Assembly (NCBI RefSeq): GCF_030295995.1
Contig: NZ_AP027365.1
Location: forward strand, 2,140,066 to 2,204,065
Length of the DNA stretch: 64,000 nt
Direction: 5' to 3'
Source of the DNA: Thalassotalea hakodatensis
Lineage (GTDB): Bacteria; Pseudomonadota; Gammaproteobacteria; Enterobacterales; Alteromonadaceae
The notes below the pieces were generated by a model. That model did no database searches, had not been told where the DNA came from, and saw nothing but the letters and a program-made list of their open reading frames with translations. Position numbers and translations under genes: made by a program. This document shows positions 16,954 to 28,382 of this stretch, in pieces (position 1 is the stretch's first letter; each line of letters starts with the position of its first letter).

Positions 16954-18072
16954 TTAGCTGTTTAAGGCTGTTACTGGCTCAACAAATTCAAAACCTAAGT
17001 TTTCAGCAACTTCTTTGACAGTCACTTTACCATCAATAACATTCAAGCCGTTTAATAAGTGCTTGTCATCATTTAACGCTTGCTTATAGCCTTTATTGGC
17101 TAGTTGAATGATGTACGGTAATGTTGCATTATTTAATGCAAATGTCGAAGTTCTTGGCACTGCACCCGGCATATTAGCAACACAATAATGCACTACATCA
17201 TCAACAATGAAGGTTGGATCAGCATGAGTTGTAGGTTTTGAAGTTTCAATACAACCGCCTTGATCAATAGCAACGTCAACAATAGCAGAACCAGGTTTCA
17301 TGTTTTTTATGTGTTCTTTGGTCACAAGCTTAGGTGCAGCTGCACCTGGAATTAACACTCCACCAATGACTAAGTCTGCTTCAAGCACATGCTTTTCTAA
17401 GGCATCGGCCGTAGAATAAATAGCTTTGATACGGTTGCCGAATTGATCATCAAGTTTACGTAAAACATTAACGTTACGATCCAACACAACAACATCAGCG
17501 CCCATACCTACAGCCATTTTCGCTGCATTAGCACCAACCATACCGCCACCAATGATAGCAACCTTAGCTGGCTCAACACCCGGTACGCCACCTAATAACA
17601 TGCCTTGGCCTGCGTTTGATTTTTCAAGGGCTTGTGCGCCAGCTTGAATTGACATACGACCAGCAACTTCTGACATTGGTGCTAACAAAGGTAAACCACC
17701 TTGATTATCGGTTACTGTTTCATAAGCAATACAGATTGCTTTACTTTTTACTAAATCTTGAGTTTGAGGTAAATCAGGTGCTAGGTGAAGGTAAGTAAAT
17801 AGAATTTGACCTTCGCGTAACATTGCACGCTCAATTGCTTGTGGTTCTTTAACTTTTACAATCATCTCAGCTTGTGCAAAAACATCACTAGCAGTAGGTA
17901 AGATAGTTGCGCCAATGTCTGTGTAATCTTGGTCGGTAAAACCAATTCCACTTCCCGCTTGGGTTTCTACCACGACTTGATGCCCATGAGCGATCAGCTC
18001 TCTTGCACTAGCCGGAACCATACCAACACGATACTCATGGTTTTTTATTTCTTTTGGTACACCAATAATCAT
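16954..18072 (-). CDS. ald: Alanine dehydrogenase
   Basis: Ald converts L-alanine and NAD+ to pyruvate, ammonia and NADH, in the cytosol. The 372-residue protein is full length: MIIGVPKEIKNHEYRVGMVP at the N-terminus holds the substrate-binding Arg, and EMIVKVKEPQ has the active-site Lys region. The NAD loop is IIGGGMVGANAAKMAVGMGADVVVLD in pieces (GGGMVGANAA). The gene faces lrp, and an Lrp-type regulator often controls ald. On its strand TATACT (18113-18118) is a likely -10 box. Confidence 0.97.
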   Translation of the reverse strand: MIIGVPKEIKNHEYRVGMVPASARELIAHGHQVVVETQAGSGIGFTDQDYTDIGATILPTASDVFAQAEMIVKVKEPQAIERAMLREGQILFTYLHLAPDLPQTQDLVKSKAICIAYETVTDNQGGLPLLAPMSEVAGRMSIQAGAQALEKSNAGQGMLLGGVPGVEPAKVAIIGGGMVGANAAKMAVGMGADVVVLDRNVNVLRKLDDQFGNRIKAIYSTADALEKHVLEADLVIGGVLIPGAAAPKLVTKEHIKNMKPGSAIVDVAIDQGGCIETSKPTTHADPTFIVDDVVHYCVANMPGAVPRTSTFALNNATLPYIIQLANKGYKQALNDDKHLLNGLNVIDGKVTVKEVAENLGFEFVEPVTALNS

Positions 18073-18149
18073 ATTTATTTGCTCTTAGTTTGCTCTATTG
18101 AAATATGGTGCTAGTATAGTTGCGAATCTTTAGAATAACCTGTCGTTAT

Positions 18150-18179
18150 TTGAGTATTTTAAGAATTTATCACTATATA
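18150..18179 (+). promoter_or_regulatory. Possible promoter of lrp
   Basis: TTGAGT (18150-18155) and TATATA (18174-18179) are separated by 18 bases and end 29 bases before the lrp ATG. I could not identify a clear Lrp site in this AT-rich gap. Confidence 0.4.
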
Positions 18180-18208
18180 AATAGAATTTAATAGAGAAAT
18201 ATAAAGAA

Positions 18209-18688
18209 ATGGCTGACAATGAGAAAAAACTTGATCGTATCGACAAAAACATTCTATCTGAATTACAGAGAGATGGTCGGCTTTCTAATGTAGAACTGTC
18301 TAAAAGGGTTGGCCTTAGTCCTACACCATGTTTGGAAAGGGTTAAGCGATTAGAGTCTGACAATTATATTATCGGCTACCAAGCAACACTTAACCCACAA
18401 AAGTTAGAAGCAGCCTTATTAGTGTTTGTCGAAATTACCCTGACACGAACCAGTCCTGATGTATTTGATGATTTCTCTAAGGCAGTGCAAGAAATTGATG
18501 TGATTCAAGAATGTCATTTAGTCTCAGGTGATTTTGATTTTTTGTTAAAAACACGTGTGTCAGATATGGCAGCTTATCGAGAATTACTTGGCGATACACT
18601 ATTAAAACTTCCATTTGTCAGTGAAAGTAGAACTTATGTTGTCATGGAAGAAGTAAAATTGACGAATATCCTACCAATTAAGCGATAA
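18209..18688 (+). CDS. lrp: Leucine-responsive regulatory protein Lrp
   Basis: Lrp is a global regulator that senses leucine and other amino acids. The 159-residue protein is close to E. coli Lrp: LDRIDKNILSELQRDGRLSN, the helix-turn-helix VGLSPTPCLERVKRLE, and the ligand-sensing RAM domain with IQECHLVSGDFDFLLKTRV and TYVVMEEVK. It lies upstream of ftsK as in E. coli, and it faces alanine dehydrogenase, a likely target. Confidence 0.97.
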   Translation: MADNEKKLDRIDKNILSELQRDGRLSNVELSKRVGLSPTPCLERVKRLESDNYIIGYQATLNPQKLEAALLVFVEITLTRTSPDVFDDFSKAVQEIDVIQECHLVSGDFDFLLKTRVSDMAAYRELLGDTLLKLPFVSESRTYVVMEEVKLTNILPIKR

Positions 18689-18760
18689 ACCATTTATCTA
18701 GCTCGTTTAGTTTGGTATTTTAGCGGTTATAAAAAGAAGTTTTGTAAAAAGGAAAGTAGA

Positions 18761-21259
18761 TTGTCAGATCAAGTAGCGCCAAACAGTAAACTAAATGGTA
18801 TTCAACGACTGTTAGAAGCAGGGTTGTTGGTGTCGTGTGTTTTTGCCATGTTTATGATGATCGCGTTATACAGTTTTGACCCAGCAGACCCTGGTTGGTC
18901 GCAAACAGGGTATCAGAATGATATACGTAACTTAGGCGGTGCAGTAGGGGCTTTTCTTTCTGATTTATTTTTAAATTTATTTGGCGCCGTTGCTTATATT
19001 TTGCCTTTTGTCATTGCATTAACTGGATGGCTAACGTTTCAAAAATATTATAAATTGATGCAGATTGACTATCTAACCTTAGGGCTTAAATTTATTGGCT
19101 TCATCATGTTTTTTATTGGTATAACTGCCATCGCAAGCATGAATTTTGATGATGTATTTTACTTTTCTGCCGGTGGCATCATTGGTGATGTAATAAGCCA
19201 AGGGGTTTTACCTTATTTATCTTTTGTTGGTAGTACGTTACTGTTTTTAATGTGTTTAGCCACGGGTTTTGTATTATTAACTGGCTTATCTCTGATACGT
19301 TTAATTGACTTGTTAGGTGAACACACAATTAATGGGGTAATTGCATTAGCTGATTTGCCCGCTTGGATAAAAGACAAGTTCAGTGCTTCTATGCAAGAAA
19401 CGCCTACTTCTGGTGTAAGTTATTCAGATAACAATTCTGTTGTATTAACCACAGACCAACCTCTTGAAGAATACGACAATGAGCCAGAAGAAGAATCTCA
19501 GCCTTTCGCTAATCTAGACAGCATTACAGCAAGTAACACAGAACAGCCTTTTGCTGAAAGTAAAGACGACATACCATTTCGTGATAATGAACCTTATGTG
19601 TCAATTGATGACTTAATGGGTGAACCACTCGCGATTAATGTACAAGAGCACGTTAGTGCGGAAGAAATAACCGCTGCATTAGAACCAGTAGATCAAATAC
19701 ATGTTGAAGAACCTACTAGCTCCACTGATCAAGTAGACGAACACTCGAACAAAGTAAAAGATGTTGGTTTACCACCTTTATCGTTATTAGATAAACCTAA
19801 TAAGAAACAACACCCAATATCGCAAGATGAACTTGATCAAGTCAGTCGTTTAGTAGAAGAGAAGCTTTTAGAGTTTGGCGTTAAAGCTGATGTAGTTGAC
19901 GTATTACCAGGTCCTGTGATCACGCGTTTTGAATTAGATTTAGCCCCAGGGGTTAAAGTAAGCAAAATAACGAACCTTTCCAAAGATATTGCTCGTTCAT
20001 TATCAGCTAAATCAGTACGGGTAGTTGAAGTTATCGAAGGTAAGTCAGTTATTGGTATTGAGTTACCAAATAAATATCGTGAAACAGTGTTTTTTGCAGA
20101 TGTGTTACATTGTGATGCGTTTAAGAAATCTAAATCTAACCTAGCGATGGGGATCGGAAGCGATATTTCAGGAAACCCTGTAGTGGCTGATCTTGCTAAA
20201 ATGCCACACTTATTAGTTGCTGGTACAACAGGTTCAGGTAAGTCAGTTGCCGTTAATACAATGATTGTTAGTATCTTGTATAAGTCACCACCACAAGATG
20301 TACGTATGATCATGATTGATCCAAAACAAGTAGAGTTGTCAGTGTATGACGGAATACCTCATTTACTCTCTGAGGTCGTAACTGACATGAAAGAAGCCGC
20401 TAACGCCTTGCGTTGGTGTGTTGGTGAAATGGAGCGTCGTTATCAATTAATGTCTAAGTTAGGCGTAAGAAACCTTAAAGGCTTCAATGATAAAGTAAGT
20501 AAAGCAATAGAAGCTGGCGAGCCAATGATTGACCCATTATGGCAACCGACCGATGCATTTACACAAACTCCACCGACATTAGAAAAGCTGCCTTCTATTG
20601 TTATCATTGTTGATGAATTTGCTGACATGATGATGATTGTTGGTAAAAAAGTAGAAGAGTTAATTGCACGTATTGCGCAAAAGGCAAGGGCTGCGGGTAT
20701 TCATTTAATTTTAGCTACTCAGCGTCCTTCAGCAGATGTAATAACAGGATTAATTAAAGCGAATATACCTACGCGTATGGCGCTAAGGGTTCAATCAAGA
20801 ATTGAATCACGTATTATTTTAGATCAGCAAGGTGCTGAACAATTACTTGGTATGGGTGATATGTTTTATTTACCCCCTGGTGAAGCAATTCCTATGCGTG
20901 TTCATGGTGCATTTGTTGATGACCATGAAGTACACGCTGTTGTGTCTGACTGGAAATCACGCGCAGAGCCAGACTACATAGAAGATATTCTATCAGGTCA
21001 AGGTGAGCAAGATGTGTTATTACCGAGTGAACAAGCCGAAGCGAGTGAAGACGCAGAGCTTGATGCATTATATGATGAAGCATTAGCGTTTGTCACAGAA
21101 ACCCGACGCGTGTCGATTTCTAGTATTCAACGAAAATTTAGAATTGGTTATAACCGAGCGGCTCGTATTGTTGAAGATATGGAAGCGCAAGGCGTAGTGA
21201 GTATGCCAGGCCAAAATGGTGCGCGTGAAGTATTAGCACCACCTCCAATTAAGGATTAA
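18761..21259 (+). CDS. ftsK: DNA translocase FtsK
   Basis: FtsK couples cell division to chromosome segregation: it sits at the septum, pumps DNA and activates XerCD recombination at dif. The 832-residue protein has four membrane helices in residues 20-190, a short acidic linker (about 210-345; much shorter than in E. coli), then the motor with Walker A GTTGSGKS and Walker B IVIIVDEFADMMM. The C-terminal gamma domain (ISSIQRKFRIGYNRAARIVEDME) reads KOPS sites. The start is TTG with GGAAAG before it. lolA follows after 4 bases. Confidence 0.97.
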   Translation: MSDQVAPNSKLNGIQRLLEAGLLVSCVFAMFMMIALYSFDPADPGWSQTGYQNDIRNLGGAVGAFLSDLFLNLFGAVAYILPFVIALTGWLTFQKYYKLMQIDYLTLGLKFIGFIMFFIGITAIASMNFDDVFYFSAGGIIGDVISQGVLPYLSFVGSTLLFLMCLATGFVLLTGLSLIRLIDLLGEHTINGVIALADLPAWIKDKFSASMQETPTSGVSYSDNNSVVLTTDQPLEEYDNEPEEESQPFANLDSITASNTEQPFAESKDDIPFRDNEPYVSIDDLMGEPLAINVQEHVSAEEITAALEPVDQIHVEEPTSSTDQVDEHSNKVKDVGLPPLSLLDKPNKKQHPISQDELDQVSRLVEEKLLEFGVKADVVDVLPGPVITRFELDLAPGVKVSKITNLSKDIARSLSAKSVRVVEVIEGKSVIGIELPNKYRETVFFADVLHCDAFKKSKSNLAMGIGSDISGNPVVADLAKMPHLLVAGTTGSGKSVAVNTMIVSILYKSPPQDVRMIMIDPKQVELSVYDGIPHLLSEVVTDMKEAANALRWCVGEMERRYQLMSKLGVRNLKGFNDKVSKAIEAGEPMIDPLWQPTDAFTQTPPTLEKLPSIVIIVDEFADMMMIVGKKVEELIARIAQKARAAGIHLILATQRPSADVITGLIKANIPTRMALRVQSRIESRIILDQQGAEQLLGMGDMFYLPPGEAIPMRVHGAFVDDHEVHAVVSDWKSRAEPDYIEDILSGQGEQDVLLPSEQAEASEDAELDALYDEALAFVTETRRVSISSIQRKFRIGYNRAARIVEDMEAQGVVSMPGQNGAREVLAPPPIKD

Positions 21260-21263
21260 TTTT

Positions 21264-21932
21264 ATGAAGTATCAATCATTAATCAACCTAGTGCTTGCTG
21301 GTAGCTTATTCTCTACTGGCAGTACTTATGTTGTGGCAGAACAAACAGTTGTCATAAAAAATACCCACAGTGAAATGTCAGATAAACAATTACTAAAAAC
21401 ACGTCTAGCGAAGCTAGAGCATTTTTCAGCAGCTTTTGCTCAACAAGTTAGTGATGGTGCAGGTACCGAACTGCAACGTACAACAGGTAAACTTGCAGTA
21501 CAAAAACCTAATTTAGTGTATTGGCATACGAAGCAACCCGAAGAATCGTTGATTGTCTCTGACGGTGAATCATTGTGGCTATTTGATCCTTTTATTGAGC
21601 AAGCCACCGCTTATAGTTTACAAGATTCTATTGCCAACACACCCATTTTGTTACTGACCAGTGATGATGACCAACTATGGGCTCAATATCAGGTAATTAA
21701 GCAGTCTGATATGCATTTTACGCTATCTTCTATTGACGATAATGCCCAAGTACAATCTCTTTCGATTACCTTTGAACCAACATCCGTCAATATTAAACAA
21801 TTCACGATTACTGACGCCACGGGGCAAGTAAGTGATATAGTTCTGTCAGAGGTGGATAGTCAGAGTAAAATAGACGCGGAACTCTTTCAATTTAAAGTGC
21901 CTGAAGGTGTGTATTTAGATGACCAACGCTAA
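21264..21932 (+). CDS. lolA: Outer-membrane lipoprotein carrier protein LolA
   Basis: LolA carries lipoproteins across the periplasm from LolCDE to LolB. The 222-residue protein has a signal peptide (about residues 1-26) and the family pattern: [40 protein letters not shown], then [19 protein letters not shown]. It lies between ftsK and rarA as in E. coli and overlaps rarA by 14 bases. Confidence 0.95.
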   Translation: MKYQSLINLVLAGSLFSTGSTYVVAEQTVVIKNTHSEMSDKQLLKTRLAKLEHFSAAFAQQVSDGAGTELQRTTGKLAVQKPNLVYWHTKQPEESLIVSDGESLWLFDPFIEQATAYSLQDSIANTPILLLTSDDDQLWAQYQVIKQSDMHFTLSSIDDNAQVQSLSITFEPTSVNIKQFTITDATGQVSDIVLSEVDSQSKIDAELFQFKVPEGVYLDDQR

Positions 21933-23274
21933 TGGCGAGTTAGCGCTCGGCTTTGACGATAAAATACATGAATTTCAGCCGCTAGCAGCACAGCTTCGTC
22001 CTCGTACTTTGGATGAATATGTCGGCCAGCAACATATTCTCGCTCCGCGAATGCCACTTCATCAAGCTATTGGCCAAGGTAAGTGTCATTCTTTAATTTT
22101 TTGGGGGCCGCCAGGGACAGGTAAAACGACCTTAGCTGAAATTATTGCAACTCATGCAAATGCAGATATCGCTAGAGTTTCTGCGGTCACGAGTGGGATA
22201 AAAGAAATTAGACAAGCTATTGATGATGCAAAAGCGAGAGCCATTCATCAGCATAAACGTACTATTTTATTTGTTGATGAAGTTCATCGATTTAATAAAA
22301 GCCAGCAAGACGCCTTTTTACCCTTCATTGAAGACGGTACTATTATTTTTATTGGCGCTACAACAGAAAACCCAGCCTTTGAACTCAATAAAGCCATTTT
22401 ATCACGGGCGCGCGTATACAACTTAAAAAAACTGTCTGAGCAGGAACTTTCATTAGTGTTATCACGTGCGTTAGCACATATTTTACAAACAAAAACATTG
22501 TCAGTCTCATTACCCGAAAAATCAGCAAAACAACTTGTACTATTAGCAGATGGTGATGCGCGAAGGTTATTAAACTTGCTTGAAAACTGTATTGATCTAG
22601 CTGAGCCAAATAAAAATACAATTGAGATCACTCTAGCTACCATAAAACAAGTTGCTGGTAATAAAATTGCGTTATATGACAAAGGTGGCGATGCCTTTTA
22701 TGATTTGATCAGCGCATTTCATAAATCGGTACGAGGATCAGACCCTGATGCAGCCTTGTATTGGTATGCTCGTATTCTAACTGGCGGTGGTGATGCGTTA
22801 TATGTGGCAAGAAGATTACTGGCGATAGCAAGTGAAGATATTGGAAACGCCGATCCAAGAGCAATGCAGTTAGCAATTAATGCCTGGGATACCTTTCAAC
22901 GAGTGGGTCCAGCTGAAGGTGAACGAGCAATCGCTCAAGCTACCGTATATATGGCTTTAGCACCAAAAAGCAATGCAGTATATTCCGCGTTTAAACAAGC
23001 ATTATCGTTGGCTAAAGAAACCAGCTCATTAGATGTTCCTTTACACTTAAAAAATTCAACCAGTAGCATTACCAAAGAGCTTGGTCACGGGCAAGAATAT
23101 CGCTACGCGCATAATGAGCCGAACGCATTTGCTGCCGGAGAGAATTATTTTCCACCTGAAATTTGCCATACGAGTTTTTATCAACCTACTGATCGTGGTT
23201 TAGAAAAGCAATTAAAAGATAAGTTAGCATTTTTACAACAATTAAACGGGCAGTCAGATGACCAGCGCTATTAA
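21919..23274 (+). CDS. rarA: Replication-associated recombination protein A (RarA/MgsA)
   Basis: RarA is a AAA+ ATPase related to clamp loaders that acts at stalled forks. The 451-residue protein shows [15 protein letters not shown], Walker [10 protein letters not shown], Walker [20 protein letters not shown], sensor 1 ([12 protein letters not shown]) and the C-terminal tetramerisation part with [12 protein letters not shown]. It overlaps lolA upstream and crcB downstream (17 bases), and both overlaps use almost the same sequence. Confidence 0.96.
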   Translation: MTNANGELALGFDDKIHEFQPLAAQLRPRTLDEYVGQQHILAPRMPLHQAIGQGKCHSLIFWGPPGTGKTTLAEIIATHANADIARVSAVTSGIKEIRQAIDDAKARAIHQHKRTILFVDEVHRFNKSQQDAFLPFIEDGTIIFIGATTENPAFELNKAILSRARVYNLKKLSEQELSLVLSRALAHILQTKTLSVSLPEKSAKQLVLLADGDARRLLNLLENCIDLAEPNKNTIEITLATIKQVAGNKIALYDKGGDAFYDLISAFHKSVRGSDPDAALYWYARILTGGGDALYVARRLLAIASEDIGNADPRAMQLAINAWDTFQRVGPAEGERAIAQATVYMALAPKSNAVYSAFKQALSLAKETSSLDVPLHLKNSTSSITKELGHGQEYRYAHNEPNAFAAGENYFPPEICHTSFYQPTDRGLEKQLKDKLAFLQQLNGQSDDQRY

Positions 23275-23659
23275 TCAAGTCACCTTATACGCATTAGTTG
23301 CATTAGGTGGTGCCGCTGGTGCAAGTTTCCGATTTTTTCTTTCGCAATTAATCTTTAATTGGTTAGGAAAGGGATTCCCTTTTGCCACGTTGGCGGTTAA
23401 TATTTCCGGTTCGTTGATCATGGGCACTTTATACGGTTTAATAGAACAAGGTGTCATCGAAGTGAGCGTTTATCGCACACTTATCGGAATTGGTTTTTTA
23501 GGAGCCTTCACAACATTTTCAACATTTTCGCTCGATACCTTGCTCTTAATGCAACAAGGCGAAATAATGAAAGCCATAATCAATGTACTACTTAATGTCA
23601 GCTTATGTATATTAGCAGCTGGTTTAGGTATGTATTTAGTTACTCTTTTACACAAATAA
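23258..23659 (+). CDS. crcB: Fluoride exporter CrcB (Fluc)
   Basis: CrcB forms a dual-topology dimer that lets fluoride leave the cell. The 133-residue protein has four membrane helices and the family motifs [22 protein letters not shown] (with the conserved Asn) and [15 protein letters not shown]. It overlaps rarA by 17 bases and precedes serS. In E. coli, crcB is not in this cluster, so it is an insertion in the conserved block. No fluoride riboswitch can be present immediately upstream because that sequence is rarA coding. Confidence 0.95.
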   Translation: MTSAINQVTLYALVALGGAAGASFRFFLSQLIFNWLGKGFPFATLAVNISGSLIMGTLYGLIEQGVIEVSVYRTLIGIGFLGAFTTFSTFSLDTLLLMQQGEIMKAIINVLLNVSLCILAAGLGMYLVTLLHK

Positions 23660-23676
23660 ACTTTAGACGTGAATGA

Positions 23677-24960
<1,284 letters not shown>

Positions 24961-24972
24961 GAGATACTTTAT

Positions 24973-25016
24973 AAAAGGGGTCAGGTACAATTTATTAAAT
25001 GTACCTGACCCCTTTT
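24973..25016. terminator. 17-bp perfect hairpin: serS terminator, possibly REP-like
   Basis: A 17-base arm beginning AAAAGGGGTCAGGTACA pairs perfectly with the arm ending CCTGACCCCTTTT around a 10-base AT loop, with T6 after the stem. It works as a terminator by structure. The GGGGTCAGgTAC core also resembles palindromic repeats that I recall near REP-associated Y1 transposases in marine gammaproteobacteria. Confidence 0.8.
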
Positions 25017-25089
25017 TTGCTTTTAAAGAAATTATGTTACAGCATACAAGGTCTACTTAAGCCTAACACATATTTGGTTGGAGTTTTTT

Positions 25090-25569
25090 TTGAAAAGTAT
25101 AGCTATACAAATTATTGTATTTTTTCTTATTTTTCAGTTTTTGTCGTTTATCAAGCAAATTGATATGCTTTCTACTGATACCTCGATGGCATCGGAGCAA
25201 TTTGTACTTGAAACAACAATAGGGCAAACAGTTTCGTTAACTCCTACCAAAAAAACAGTACTTTATTTCTTTGCTCCTTGGTGCAGTGTTTGCCACGCAA
25301 GTATTGGCAACCTTCAAGCCGTTTATGAAAAAAATCCACATATCGATGTTATTGCAATTGGTTTAGACTTCATCGAACAAGAGGAAGTTGATCGTTTTGT
25401 CAGTCGTCATCAACTAACGTTCCCCGTTGCATACGGTAATGAATCTATTAAAAAAGCATACAAAGTGCTCGGATATCCAAGTTATTACATTATAGATGAA
25501 CAAAATACTGTTATTTCTAAATCAATGGGATATTCAACGGAAATAGGTCTTTATATTAGATCACTTTAG
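25090..25569 (+). CDS. Membrane-anchored thioredoxin-like (TlpA/redoxin) protein
   Basis: The protein has an N-terminal membrane anchor (KSIAIQIIVFFLIFQFLSFI) and a thioredoxin fold with the active site FFAPWCSVCHA (C-S-V-C), a cis-Pro region GYPSYYIID, and an insertion typical of TlpA/ResA. It likely acts as a periplasmic thiol reductant. TTG at 25090 is preferred because GGAG lies 6 bases before it; another TTG at 25078 lacks this and would add four residues. No membrane partner such as DsbD is nearby. Confidence 0.8.
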   Translation: MKSIAIQIIVFFLIFQFLSFIKQIDMLSTDTSMASEQFVLETTIGQTVSLTPTKKTVLYFFAPWCSVCHASIGNLQAVYEKNPHIDVIAIGLDFIEQEEVDRFVSRHQLTFPVAYGNESIKKAYKVLGYPSYYIIDEQNTVISKSMGYSTEIGLYIRSL

Positions 25570-25637
25570 TTCTTCTGATCTTACGCTTGATTGTGTACAC
25601 TTAGGGTTTCATAAAATCAACAAAGCTAAATCGAACG

Positions 25638-26765
25638 ATGCACATTTCTTCACATTTCGATAGCGGAAACATTGACGTTATTGATGCCACCAATATTAAA
25701 GATATTAAGTTGGCAATAAAAAAAGATAATCATTCTGAGTTTTATCAATGGTTTCATTTCAACGTTCATAATAATGAACATACCGAACATATTTTTCATA
25801 TTACCAATGCAGGCCAAGCAGCTTATGTTGAAGGCTGGCAAGATTACCAAGCCGTAGCCTCCTATGACCGAGAGCATTGGTTCCGTGTACCAACCCAATT
25901 TGATGGGCAAAATTTAACCATCACCTTTACTCCAGAATTTGATAGCACATATTTTGCGTATTTTGCTCCATATAGTTATGACCGACACCAGTCATTAATA
26001 CATAACGCACAATTGAGCGACGCCTGTCAGTTACAGTTACTTGGTCATACGCTTGATGGCCGAGATATTAGTGTTTTAAAAGTAGGGCAAGAAGCAGAAG
26101 GTAAGCCAGTTATCTGGTTAACCGCTCGCCAACATCCTGGCGAAACCATGGCTGAATGGTTCATGGAAGGCTTTATAGAACGACTGCTCGACATTGATGA
26201 TGGTGTAGCTGTTAGTCTATTAAATACCGCTGTTTTTTATCTTGTACCAAATATGAATCCTGATGGTTCAGTTAGAGGACATTTAAGAACGAACGCTGCA
26301 GGGGTAAACCTAAATCGTGAATGGGACAACCCAACGATGGAAAATAGCCCAGAAGTATACCTAGTCCGTGAAAAAATGCTGGCTACCGGCGTTGATATGC
26401 ACTTAGATATACATGGTGACGAAGCCCTACCTTATAACTTCGTTGCAGGTGGTGAAGGCATTCCGTCATACGATGAGCGATTAGCAAAATTAGAAAACTC
26501 CTTTAAAGATATCTTGCTTGCTATTACACCTGAGTTTCAAGATGATAAAGGTTACGAAAAAGATGAACCTGGAAAAGCGAACTTAAGCTTAGGATCTAAC
26601 TGGGTGGGTGAGCAATTTAATTGTTTAGCATACACACTAGAAATGCCTTTTAAAGATAATATATTGCTACCAGATACAGAAATGGGCTGGTCAGATAACC
26701 GTAGTAGAATATTGGGTAAAGATGTATTAACGGCTATCTATCATCTTGTTGATGATTTAAGATAA
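25638..26765 (+). CDS. M14-family cytosolic carboxypeptidase-like protein
   Basis: This 375-residue protein combines an N-terminal beta-sandwich (residues 1-120) with an M14 peptidase domain, the layout of the cytosolic carboxypeptidase subfamily. Zinc ligands are seen as ARQHPGETMAEW (HxxE) and the His of DMHLDIHGDEALPY. NPDGSVRGHLRTNAAGVNLNREW contains the substrate-binding Arg and Asn, and CLAYTLEMPFKDN carries the catalytic Glu region. It has no signal peptide. Bacterial members are thought to trim peptides; the substrate is unknown. Confidence 0.9.
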   Translation: MHISSHFDSGNIDVIDATNIKDIKLAIKKDNHSEFYQWFHFNVHNNEHTEHIFHITNAGQAAYVEGWQDYQAVASYDREHWFRVPTQFDGQNLTITFTPEFDSTYFAYFAPYSYDRHQSLIHNAQLSDACQLQLLGHTLDGRDISVLKVGQEAEGKPVIWLTARQHPGETMAEWFMEGFIERLLDIDDGVAVSLLNTAVFYLVPNMNPDGSVRGHLRTNAAGVNLNREWDNPTMENSPEVYLVREKMLATGVDMHLDIHGDEALPYNFVAGGEGIPSYDERLAKLENSFKDILLAITPEFQDDKGYEKDEPGKANLSLGSNWVGEQFNCLAYTLEMPFKDNILLPDTEMGWSDNRSRILGKDVLTAIYHLVDDLR

Positions 26766-26803
26766 TAAAAATTTAATAATTATAATAATTTCAGGAGTTT
26801 GCA

Positions 26804-28282
26804 GTGGAACAATTTGTTAATACGCTTAACAGTTACATTTGGAGTTCTTACCTTATCTATTTATGTTTAGGTGCGGGTATTTTCTTTTCAGTGTTAACAC
26901 GTTTTGCACAGATACGCCATTTTAGAGAAATGTGGCGCTTATTAATGTCAGGGAAAAGTTCAGAAAAAGGGATCTCGTCTTTCCAGGCACTGGCAGTATC
27001 CTTATCTGGTCGCGTGGGAACTGGTAATATTGCCGGTGTTGCAGCGGCTATAGGTTTTGGCGGGCCAGGTGCTGTATTTTGGATGTGGGTTGTTGCCTTC
27101 TTAGGCGCTGCGACTGCATATGTTGAGTCAACTAGCGCGCAAATTTTCAAAGAAGAAGAAAACGGCGTTTATCGTGGTGGTCCAGCTTATTACTTTGAAA
27201 AAGCGATGGGGCAAAAATGGTACGCTTGGATATTTGCGTTAGCGACAATTGTTGCATGTGGCTTATTGCTCCCTGTTGTGCAATCGAATGGTATCGGTGA
27301 TTCACTCGTTAATGTATTTGGCGAAGGTGGCACGGTTAACTCATTCATGGGCGAATTACCATTAACGAAAGTATATGCCGCGGTATTTATTGTATTAATG
27401 CTTGGTTTCATTATTTTTGGTGGTGTTAAGCGTATAGCAAGTTTCACACAGATTGTTGTCCCGTTCATGGCATTAGCCTACATATTAATTGCATGTTCAA
27501 TTATTGCGTTAAATATTGATATGTTACCTGGCATTTTTATGAGTATTATTTCTGATGCTTTTACACCAATGGCTGGCTTTGGTGCTGCAATTGGTTGGGG
27601 GGTAAAACGTGGTGTTTACTCAAATGAAGCAGGTCAAGGAACAGGTCCTCATGCTGCAGCTGCAGCTGAAGTTGATCACCCAGCACAGCAAGGCTTAGTA
27701 CAAGCATTTTCAGTTTATATAGATACATTGTTTGTTTGTTCTGCAACGGCCTTTATGATCTTAATTACTCAACAGTACAATGTTATGCCGGAAGGTAGCA
27801 GTGTGTTTATCGTACAAAATGTTTCAGCAGATGTTGTGATTAATGGCCCTGGTTTTACTCAGTTAGCAGTTGATAGCGTGCTTCAAGGCATTGGTAAACC
27901 GTTTATTGCTTTAGCATTGTTTTTCTTCGCATTTACTACGGTACTTGCTTATTACTTCATTGCTGAAAACAATGTGTCATATATTAATCGCACCGTTAAA
28001 ATGCCTGCACTGCGTTTTCTATTAAAAGTCGTTATTATGTGCGCTGTATTTTATGGTACCGTCGCTGAACCAAATGCTGCTTGGGGAATGGGTGATATAG
28101 GTGTAGGCTTGATGGCATGGCTTAATATTGTTGGTATAATCATTATTTTCTTTATGTCTAAACCTGCGATAAAGGCATTAAGAGATTACGAAAGACAGCA
28201 AAAAGAGGGTGTAGAAAAATATACCTTTGATCCAAAAGCACTTGACATCAAAAATGCTGAATTTTGGGAAAATAGAAAGTAA
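26804..28282 (+). CDS. Sodium:alanine/glycine symporter (AGCS family)
   Basis: The 492-residue inner-membrane protein has about ten helices and the AGCS signatures ALAVSLSGRVGTGNIAGVAAAIGFGGPGAVFWMW in pieces (GRVGTGNIAGVA) and GWGVKRGVYSNEAGQGTGPHAAAAA. It imports alanine or glycine with sodium, as expected in a marine cell. The start is GTG with AGGAG 6 bases before. A terminator follows. Confidence 0.93.
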   Translation: MEQFVNTLNSYIWSSYLIYLCLGAGIFFSVLTRFAQIRHFREMWRLLMSGKSSEKGISSFQALAVSLSGRVGTGNIAGVAAAIGFGGPGAVFWMWVVAFLGAATAYVESTSAQIFKEEENGVYRGGPAYYFEKAMGQKWYAWIFALATIVACGLLLPVVQSNGIGDSLVNVFGEGGTVNSFMGELPLTKVYAAVFIVLMLGFIIFGGVKRIASFTQIVVPFMALAYILIACSIIALNIDMLPGIFMSIISDAFTPMAGFGAAIGWGVKRGVYSNEAGQGTGPHAAAAAEVDHPAQQGLVQAFSVYIDTLFVCSATAFMILITQQYNVMPEGSSVFIVQNVSADVVINGPGFTQLAVDSVLQGIGKPFIALALFFFAFTTVLAYYFIAENNVSYINRTVKMPALRFLLKVVIMCAVFYGTVAEPNAAWGMGDIGVGLMAWLNIVGIIIIFFMSKPAIKALRDYERQQKEGVEKYTFDPKALDIKNAEFWENRK

Positions 28283-28320
28283 TTGTTTATTCGCTTAAAA
28301 TTAGTAAGATAATTAAAAAT

Positions 28321-28346
28321 AAAAAACGCCTTTCGGGGCGTTTTTT
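28321..28346 (+). terminator. Rho-independent terminator of the AGCS gene
   Basis: AAAAAACGCC pairs with GGCGTTTTTT around the loop TTTCGG, with further T residues after it. Confidence 0.88.
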
Positions 28347-28382
28347 TGTAGAATACCTTAGATTAAATATAGGGAGTAGAAA

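Noticed and set aside
18073-18208. Lrp binding site between ald and lrp
   Set aside because: The gap is AT-rich and several partial matches exist, but none fits the Lrp consensus well enough to report.
19837-20313. 158-codon open frame on the minus strand inside ftsK
   Set aside because: It lies opposite the conserved motor domain of ftsK, has no ribosome binding site and no protein-like features, so it is a shadow of the real gene.
23100-23257. Fluoride riboswitch before crcB
   Set aside because: crcB overlaps rarA; the upstream sequence is conserved coding DNA with no sign of the riboswitch pseudoknot.
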